Source: Juglans regia
Lineage: Eukaryota > Streptophyta > Magnoliopsida > Fagales > Juglandaceae
DNA length: 64,000 bases
Assembly: GCF_001411555.2 (NCBI RefSeq)
Contig: NC_049916.1
Span: 9,869,295-9,933,294 of the forward strand
Direction: 5' to 3'
Shown: positions 56,502-64,000 of the stretch, piece by piece
Layout of the letters: every line of letters begins with the position of its first letter
Position numbering within the stretch: the stretch's first letter is position 1
Notes under the pieces: generated by a model
The model's database searches: none
What the model was told of the DNA's origin: nothing
Seen by the model: only the letters and a program-made list of their open reading frames with translations
Made by a program: the position numbers and the translations under genes

Positions 56502-59500
56502 TCAACGTCCATCTGCAGATGTAAATGAGTCTGCAAACCCGGATGGACGAGTTGGAATACTGGTTTGGGTATTGTCTCCACTAGCAAGGAAAGACGAAGA
56601 AGAAGATACATCCAAATGACTAATTCCCTCGAATGACTGCCACTTTTTAAGTGCTTGTGGCAATGGCATATCAAGGTCAATTCCATACATATCCTCGGCA
56701 TCTGGTTCTGTTGGTTTCCAGAACTCAACAAGAGATGAAAGCACATTCACTACATGCCCCATGTCGGGCCTCTGATAGGGCTCCCTAGCAGTGCAGTGAC
56801 CAGCCAACTCTGCAACAGTATTAATGCTGGCACGGGTTTCCTCGTCCAGTTCTATAGTTGGGTCGATGGTCTTCTCGAATGTATCCTTGCTAAGGTGCAT
56901 TCTGCGAAACCATGTGACAAGGTGCAAGCATTCTTCAGGCTGGGATTCATCCAGTGCTTTTCTACCAGTGATCAGCTCCATTAGAATCACACCAAAGCTA
57001 TAAACATCAACCTTGGTATTCACCCTACCAGTCACTGCCAAGTCAACCATGTAATTTTAATGTCAGAACCATGAGAATTGATAATTGACCAGAAAGCAAA
57101 ATCAGAACAACGACCTGTACTTGCTATGGTACAATATCAAGCAAAAGGGAGGGATGCAGGGGGCATAGTTTGGCATATGGATAACAAACATCTACTTTAG
57201 GACTTGTTCATTACCTGAGAAGAGTTTCCATGGAAAATGGACTTCTGTTTAGTTACCATGGTATTTGATTACAAAAAGTTCTAATACTACCTTCAACTAA
57301 TCAAAGAAGTTGATTAACAAGTGGGTCAACTATGTAATTACAAACCGATTACTTCTCCCATGCCAACTCTTATCTTAAACCTTTGGCATCTAAATATAAC
57401 CAACAACAAAACAGACACTAAATAAACAAAGGTACAGACAAAAATGAGTAATCAAAATAAATGTCAAGGAGGAGTAATCAAAGTGAATGCACCAAAATAG
57501 ACTACAGAACAAGCCATGAAGACAGTATGGGAGGCTGCGCGGTCATTATTTGACCTCTAATCCTCTAACCAGAGAGATATGGTTTAAGTCCAAAGTCAGT
57601 GTCTTCATAATACATAGTGACAACAGCTCCATCACTCGTTGTTGTGTTACTTCATCCTGAAAGCTGTTTTCAGGCAATTACATTGATACAATTGTTTTCT
57701 CAGAATGGAACCCTCAATTGTAGTTGGTGAAATAGACAATGTACCTGCCATTTGCTATTCCATAAAAACTATTGCCAGTGTTCCTACTCTACTACAAAAT
57801 GGCTTTTCTATAAGGATGTGATATTCAAATTGATTTTCTCCTTGTTGCAGCCTCATTCCCTATTATTTCTCCTAACCTACTTTGTTATATATATGATGGT
57901 TTGACATTTACATCTTGATTATAGTTAAAATCCAATGTCTCTTTTAATTGGTTACTTCAAGGACAATGAGCTACAGATTTTTCTGTGCATCCAAAAGAGG
58001 AGAACTTTATTTAGTACTTCTAATCTTAGGAAAGATTACCTGCATATTCCGGCGCGAGATACCCGAAAGTTCCAGCCAGTCTAGTCTCAACTGAGAATTT
58101 TCCTTCTGGAGCAAGTCGAACCAATCCAAAGTCTGAAACTTTTGCCCTCATATCATCTCCAAGAAGAATGTTGGATGGTTTAAGATCCCTATGGATAAAG
58201 CTTCGATGGGCCAAACCATGTAGATATTCAACACCCCTGGCGACATCCAAGGCAATGGTCAACCTTCTTGTCCATTCAAGTGATTTCAACCCTATCTCTC
58301 TCCAGTTAAATAGATGCTGACTAAGAGTCCCTTGAGGCATGTATTCATAGACAAGAAGCTTCTCATTTCCATCCAGACAATACCCAAGAAGAGCAACCAA
58401 GTGTCTGTGTCGAACCTTAGTAAGAACTTGAATCTCAGACATGAATTCAGAAAGGCCCTTTTCACCCACTGCCCCCGATTCCATTCTCTTCACTGCAATC
58501 TTCGTCCCATCATGCAACTCCCCTCTGTAAACAGTTCCAAATCCCCCTCTACCCAATATATTTTTCTCGCTGAAATTGTTGGTCACGTTCTTCAAAACTT
58601 GAATGGAAATGACCATACTACCAGCCTCCACAACGTGAATGTCACCATGTCCATTACTTCCGAGACTCAAAGCTTCATTGGCTCCACCATTAACACTACG
58701 CTCAGCAACTGTCATCTTCAAGGCATCCTGTTGCCCTGAATGTTGAGGATGTATTACAACAGTATGTGGGCTTTGTACTTTCCCAGAACGATAATGTTTT
58801 CGTCTAAACAGACAGAAACCAACAACCCCAACTAATAGCAATGCGCCAACACAGCCGAAAACACCCCCCACAATCGCTCCACCACCCTTGGATTCTTTCT
58901 TACCATTTCCATCACCACCACCACCATCTGGATTGGAAGGTGAACCCGGTGGAGAAATTTCCTTTCCTATATCAGGGTTCCCAACTGTAATCACTTCCAC
59001 ATTACTTCTAAAAGATGGCACATTACCATGCAGTTTATTGTTTGAAACGTTGAGAAACTTAAGATTAGGCAATGTCGTTAGTTCGGCAGGGATGGTACCC
59101 GTCAGATTATTATCAGACAGAACCAATTTTTGCATCGACGCAAGCAGAGAAAACTTCGGAGAAATAGTCCCCGACAGACCCATTCTCTGAAAATTAACAA
59201 TCGTAATGCTGCCATTGCCGACGCAAACAATCCCCTTCCAGTTATTACAAGGATCATTTTCTTTCCAATTCTCAGCTAAAGTTTTCGGGTAACCGAACGC
59301 CTCCACAACTGATAGCAAATCATTAACACGCCCATCGCAGGAACCACTGGGTTTTTCCGTGCAGAAACTATTGCTGCCTTCCCTCATGTCAAGGTTCACA
59401 TTCCCACCAAACGTCGGCCGCGGACCTTGAAGCAAATTATTCGTTAAATTCACTGTTCTAAGGTTTGGAAGATTCACAAATGACGCCGGAACAATACCCG

Positions 59501-60320
59501 TTATTTGGTTGTCCCTAAAACTAGCATCCTGCAAGCCTTTCACTCTGGAATAGTCCGGTATCGGACCCGTGAACTGGTTCCCATGTAACCAAACAGAAGT
59601 CAAGAATTCCATATCGGCCAGTACCGCAATTGTACCATTAAGCTTATTATTACCCTGCTGTCCGTTTAACCAAAGGGTCTGAATTCCCGAACCCGCAAAG
59701 CTCGGAGGCAATTCGCCTTGGAGTTTATTAAAGGCCAAACGCAGGTCCGCCAAACTTACCAAAGTGCCGAAAAGGTCTGGGATTTCACCGGTGAGATTGA
59801 CGCTGTTGGCCGAGAAGACTTTTAGCGAAGTTACGTCTTTGATACTCTCCGGGATGGTCCACGGAGAGAAGGGGTTGTAATCGATGGCTATTGATTGCAA
59901 GGCCGTCATGCCGCTGAAGAAATCGGTGGGGAAGGAAGTGAAGCGGTTGGTGTGGGCTATGATTGTGAGAAGGGAGCCATGGCCTGCAAAGCTGGGGAAT
60001 GGGCCGGTGAACTGGTTTTGCTGGACCTCGAACTGGGTCATGGCGGAGAGGTTCTGGAGCTCGTTGGGAAGCGTGCCACTGAGGTTCAAGCCCTTGATTT
60101 GGATGACGAGGATCCGCTTCGATCCGTCGCATCTAATGTAATCCCAGTTACATGGGTCGGGGTCGGACCATCGGAGAGAGTCGGAGTTGTTGATGCTCTG
60201 TTTGAGAAGGTTCATGACTTGCGCATCGTCGGAGTGGACGGCAAGAGAGAAGGAAATGAAGCAGAGAAGAAGAGGAAGGGAAAGGGTGAAAGTAAGAAGA
60301 CATGGACGGTGGGTCGCCAT
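56502..60320 (-). CDS. TMK1: TMK1-like leucine-rich-repeat receptor kinase (2 exons)
   Basis: Exon 1 is 60320-58040 and exon 2 is 57034-56502, giving 938 codons including the stop (937 residues; Arabidopsis TMK1 is about 942). The protein has a signal peptide (1-28), extracellular leucine-rich repeats in two blocks around an island, and Cys-pair caps ([10 protein letters not shown] at 55-64, [11 protein letters not shown] at 356-366). A Gly/Pro-rich juxtamembrane part and a membrane span (about 481-505) follow. The kinase has [11 protein letters not shown] (590), Lys611, Glu629, HRDLKPSN (710), DFG (730) and [11 protein letters not shown] (750). The C-terminus ends FTSADGR. All catalytic residues are intact. 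TMK proteins act at the plasma membrane in auxin signalling with ABP1-type partners, ROP GTPases and H+-ATPases. That role is family knowledge, and TMK1 versus TMK3 orthology is my judgement. Confidence 0.95.
57035..58039 (-). other. Intron of the TMK1-like gene
   Basis: The donor is GAATATGCAG|GTAATC and the acceptor TTGGCAG|TGACTGG. The codon split after its first base restores APEYA-VTGRV, the invariant TMK order, just after the kinase activation segment. Length is 1005 bp, phase 1. The open frame on either side runs a few codons into the intron, so a naive ORF call would give wrong ends (…AGNLS and MVDLAVTG…). No transposon insertion is seen inside. Confidence 0.93.
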
Positions 60321-60835
60321 TGTTTTCGGAGAAACCGAGAATACACAGATAAATTAAGGGGAGGCGGTGCTTCGGTGGAGAGAATATAGTCAATAGAGAT
60401 AGACTTGAGAGTGGGCGCAATGGGCGGAATAGAAAAGGGCAATGAAATTATGAATACAAACAAGTGGAAAAAAGGCTGGATTTCTAAGTGGACTACCTTG
60501 TACTAAGAAAGAACAGTATACCTCTGGCATTGGACAATTGGACATCTCACGTATAGGTTAAATTCCGACAGAAAACGCCAAAACAAAACAAAAACCAAGA
60601 TAACAGAAGATACTAGAGACGCGTTTCGTACTGTAATGTTGACAAAAAAACGTGAGGGAAGACGTTTTTAAATATATATATTCTGTCACTTTTCCATTAT
60701 AAAACTAACGAGAGGACACGTGGTAGTTTCCGGTTGACTGATACGTGACATCAATATATACATCATCAACCAAAAACTAACACGTGGCATCAGTATGCCA
60801 CATGTTAATTCTATCATTAATTTTTTAATGACAAT
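60321..60835 (-). promoter_or_regulatory. Upstream region of the TMK1-like gene, two ACACGTGG motifs
   Basis: CACGTG G-box/ABRE-like cores occur at 60717-60722 and 60781-60786, about 400 and 460 bp upstream of the start codon. The second lies next to a palindrome GTGGCATcagtATGCCAC (60784-60801). A weak TATA-like ctatattc sits near 60383-60390 on the minus strand. The palindrome and the local repeat of acgtg(a/g)cat suggest these sites may have come with a small inserted repeat. Regulation by abscisic acid or light factors is only an inference. Confidence 0.4.
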
Positions 60836-60837
60836 TT

Positions 60838-60864
60838 AACATATATATATATATATATATATTT
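60838..60864. repeat. (AT)n microsatellite
   Basis: A continuous (AT)n run of about 12 units. Confidence 0.9.
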
Positions 60865-61604
60865 AGGTGCAACTTTTTTATAATTCAGAGATCAATTATG
60901 CAAAAGTTCAAAACTGAAGTATAGAATTGCAAAAATGTGAAAATTAAGAACTAATTTTGCAATTAATTCTAAGAAACAAGTGAATAGATTCTAACTTGTT
61001 TACTAGTGGTTATTGATTTTGCTTATTGACTCACAAAGAATAACTCTATTTGAAGGATTTCATATTTGGAAAATAATTCTATTGGAAGCTTGTTTTTCTT
61101 CGAAGCTTTACTATTTGATAAAAAAAAGTATTAAACTAAATAAAAATTGCAAAGAATAAAAACATGTATATAAATTAAGGTTTTTCTCTTTAAGTTTCTT
61201 ATATACCATCTGTATGTATTGATTGAGGTACAAATTGTGTATAATGTTTGAAATACAGCTGTCATTTGAATTTCATTCAACAATCCCAAAAGATTAGAGC
61301 ATATCAACCACAAGTATATTTTGCCTAATAAGCTCTAAAGAAGATCTCCACCACATAAGCAAATCATTCACGTACTAAGCATATCTAACTAGTTGGTGAA
61401 CTGTTTCATTGCCCTTATCTTACCCGACACACCTCATAGTTATGATATTTTTTTCAAAAGATCTTGAATCTCATGCACCAAGTTACCCATACTTGATAAA
61501 GTGGAGGAAGTGGAATTGGTATCCTCAGACCACTCTTAATCAACGAGTCACTTTCAAGAATAAGTAACTAACTCTAAATAGGAACTCATTTGTACACCTT
61601 ATAA
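60865..61604. other. Intergenic DNA, no gene seen
   Basis: AT-rich, with only a 60-codon minus-strand frame (61131-61313) that has no recognisable domain. No repeat ends are found. Confidence 0.45.
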
Positions 61605-63182
61605 ATAGCAACATAGCAATAACCTCAATATCTTCTACTTCATTAACCTTATCGATAAAGTTTTTGACCCCCTAGCAAAATCTTCCTTGGAATCCTCACT
61701 TCAAAACCTGCAACATGATAGATTCAGGTGGAATGGTCCAGCTTCAAACACTCTGAAGATTAAAGTCAAAATTCTTGAAGATAGCAGAGAAATAACGCTT
61801 AATAGTATATCTGATAGTAGTAGAAACAGAGGGAATTATTCCCTGTAATGCTTGACATTGAGGAGACCGCATTAAATGGCCTCTTACCTCTAAGGATCAA
61901 TAATTGTCATTTGGTTGCCATATCTTTAGGGGTCTCCCTTCTCCTGTTTAGAGAGAGAAACTCTCCCTTCTCTCTAAAACACTCAATCTCTTTGAGTGCC
62001 TTCGCTGGAGAGGAGGGCATAGCTATGTCTCTCACCCTCCTCTCTACTTCCTTTCCATTACTATGTATACACTTTCATGGTAGTGTTTTTTTCCCCAACC
62101 TCCACCGGTTTGGTTTTGATCAGATCTATTGCACTTTGGCCGTCATCAGTCGACACGCACCCCACCACGCCATTCTACAACCTTTGATCTACTAGGACGG
62201 GGCGGAATCGTGCCAAAAAACTCGGTGCATGGCCCTCACATGCGGCTTGTTTCCGCACGTGGTCTTCACGCGCCGCCGCGCCATGATGCATCCGCCGGTT
62301 ACACTTGTCGTACAAGCAGATTCCCCATACTGAGATCTTCTAGATCTGCTCAGCCTCGCCTCCATACCATCGACGTGTGGTTGCCACGCACCACCACAGA
62401 TGCGCGAGAAGACTAATGACTGGTCGCAGATCAGTCCATCTGATGCCGTGCTTTCGACTATGTTATCGCTTTTCCTAATCAATGATCTTGAAAAAGGGAC
62501 TACGGATCTCTCCAAAAAATATCTCAAGACAACAAACTGGTAGAGTGGGGACCAAAAAAATGGTTCCAAAACCCATTTTATTTTCCTTTTTTCCACCACT
62601 GTGGTTATTGTACTGGAGCGTTTGTTGGGGAACCCCACCCCCTCCTTATGTATCATTATTTCCGTTTCTAATATAAATTTGCTTGCTTAGGAAAAAAAAA
62701 ATGCCATTTGGTTGCCCATGCTTTGAAGCAAGGCGGTACATGCTTCATTTAATACTTATTAAGCTTTAGATCTCGTTCATTAAAATGATCCATAGCAACA
62801 TAGCAATAGCCTCAATATCTTCTACTTCATTAAACTTGTCGATAAAGTTTTTGACCCCCTAGCAAAATCTTCCTTGGAATCCTCACTTCAAAACCTACAA
62901 CATAATAGATTCAGGTGGAATGGTCCAGCCTCAAACACTCTGAAGATTAAGTCAAAATTCTTGAATACAACAGAGAAATAAGGCTTAATAGTTGATCTGC
63001 TAGTGGTAGAAACAGGGGGAATTATTCCCTATAATGCTTGACATTGAGGAGACCGCATTAAATGCTCTCTTACCTCTAATGATTAGTAACTGTCATTTGG
63101 TTGCCCATGCTTTGAAGCAAGGCGGTACATGCTTCATTTAATACTTATCAAGCTTTACATCTCATTCATTAAAATGATCCAT
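61605..63182 (+). repeat. 390-bp tandem duplication, first unit split by an insert
   Basis: Unit 1 is 61605-61919 plus 62702-62791. Unit 2 is 62792-63182. They share long near-identical runs (e.g. aagtttttgaccccctagca, gattcaggtggaatggtcca, aggcggtacatgcttcattt). One unit translates to short RNase H-like hints (CHLVAHALKQGG), too weak to call. The units carry stops in all frames. Confidence 0.85.
61920..62701 (+). mobile_element. 782-bp poly(A)-tailed retroposed insert
   Basis: The insert ends in about 10 A residues. It is flanked by 15-bp direct repeats tgtcatttggttgcc (61905-61919) and tgccatttggttgcc (62702-62716), 14 of 15 identical. The second unit of the tandem duplication shows the empty site. 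A poly(A) tail plus a target duplication of this size is the signature of LINE-driven insertion. The content (C-rich, e.g. cctccaccggtttggttttg, ending aatataaatttgcttgctt) matches no family I recognise. It could be a SINE-like element, a truncated LINE or a retrocopied transcript. The 154-codon minus-strand frame 62192-62656 has no known domain. Confidence 0.8.
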
Positions 63183-64000
63183 AAGGTCACTTATGCATTT
63201 ATTGCTCCAATCTTGAGGGTCATTCTCATCCCATCTAGTTGGTCCCTTGTTTGATGCTAACAAAACCATTTTTCAGTGTGTGATTGAAAAATCAGGGTTT
63301 CCACCCATGAGGTGGAGCACTTTCCTTGGTGAGGTAGTGGGCAACTAGGCAAGATTATGGTTGTGCTACCTTGGTGTGGCATGGGCATTTGATTGAGCAA
63401 GGCAATAAAAGCGAGCCCGGAAAAGTTGGCTAGCACCCATTTAGGTGATATGGTGGCACTATGCCTGAGAATGATCATGTCTCTGCGGTGTTGACAGCCT
63501 GTCTTGCTAGTACTGAGGTACATAGCGGCACGATGGTGAGGTTTTGCTGCTATATGTCTTGGTCACCCGTTAGCTTTGTACATGTATTTAGTGTAGCGCC
63601 CACTGTAGTTCTCTGTCGAGGAACAGTGGTGCCAGGGATGTGAGTTGGTTGGCTATATTCCTTTTTTAAGTGTGGGAATCTTGTGTGCTTGTGTGTAACA
63701 ATAATCGCAGCGGAATAAGTAAAGGGGATTGGTCAAAGTAGTACTAGATAAGTGTACAAATACTCTTTCATCAATAATAAAATCCATACGTCACTATAGC
63801 TTTGTCCCAAATATAATTACATACCATTATAAAATCATTACTAACATCAAAATATAAAGAACCGTAAATTGTTTGTCACCCAACTACAATAAACTTTGCA
63901 AAATTTACAAAAATACTAAATCTAAACGGGACAGGCCCCCATGGCTATTCCTTCGGCCGGGATAGTCTTTCTTCCTCAGGGTAACTCTCTTAGGCTACAT
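63183..64000. other. Unassigned end of the window
   Basis: The stretch has GC-richer blocks than its surroundings and short frames (63257-63523 minus, 63461-63643 plus) without recognisable domains. From about 63690 the sequence (aacaataatcgcagcggaat...) resembles an LTR or its leader in style, but no ends are visible within the window. Confidence 0.35.

Noticed and set aside
59785..60420. Several open frames on both strands inside TMK1 exon 1
   Set aside because: They are shadow frames of the GC-rich start of the receptor-kinase coding region.
62192..62656. 154-codon minus-strand open frame in the retroposed insert
   Set aside because: No recognisable domain. The poly(A) tail shows the insert was transcribed on the plus strand, and plus-strand frames are short.

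Overview
This window is nuclear DNA of a woody eudicot. It has one intact host gene and is otherwise almost entirely transposable-element wreckage. The evidence for a plant is a plant-specific TMK-type receptor kinase with its single GT-AG intron, chromovirus-type Ty3 elements with initiator-Met-tRNA primer sites, a plant L1-type LINE, and many AT-rich MITEs. One MITE family (arms reading roughly TTTGGATAGTGAGATGAGATG) is one I associate with Fagales, especially Juglandaceae. That placement is an inference from memory.

Layout. 1-11486: a rearranged Tekay-like Ty3 element with a 4.4 kb 3' LTR, a heavily deleted gag-pol and a chromodomain remnant. Left of it two LTR pieces are joined head to head. 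11487-16554: a 5'-truncated LTR and the degenerate interior of a second Ty3 element. 16555-~41400: a third LTR split by a hAT-like DNA transposon (17006-40828, 8-bp target duplication GCTGCAAG). The hAT element itself hosts a solo LTR (18344-31323, TATAT), which hosts another solo LTR (19373-23871, GAAAA) and a smaller Ty3 element (26605-31316, CACCA). The hAT element also hosts a near-full-length LINE (31457-39960, minus strand, 16-bp duplication), which carries a solo LTR in its ORF1 (36303-39118). 41500-49300: a further Ty3 gag-pol, its reverse transcriptase split by a 5.4 kb solo LTR (43512-48946, TATTA). 49300-56000: AT-rich DNA full of MITEs.

56502-60320 (minus) is the TMK1-like receptor kinase: two exons, 937 codons, all kinase motifs intact. 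Beyond it lie a short upstream region with two ABRE/G-box-like motifs, then a 390-bp tandem duplication (61605-63182). One unit of that duplication is broken by a 782-bp poly(A)-tailed retroposed insert. The last kilobase is unassigned.

No retrotransposon reading frame is intact. The most unusual signals are: a Ty3 insertion with proper target duplication but LTR 5' (U3) ends at both termini; an in-frame 45-bp repeat array inside its integrase; two hairpins conserved across otherwise different long LTRs, one with a compensated base pair; and a conserved acidic tail after the chromodomain in three Ty3 copies.
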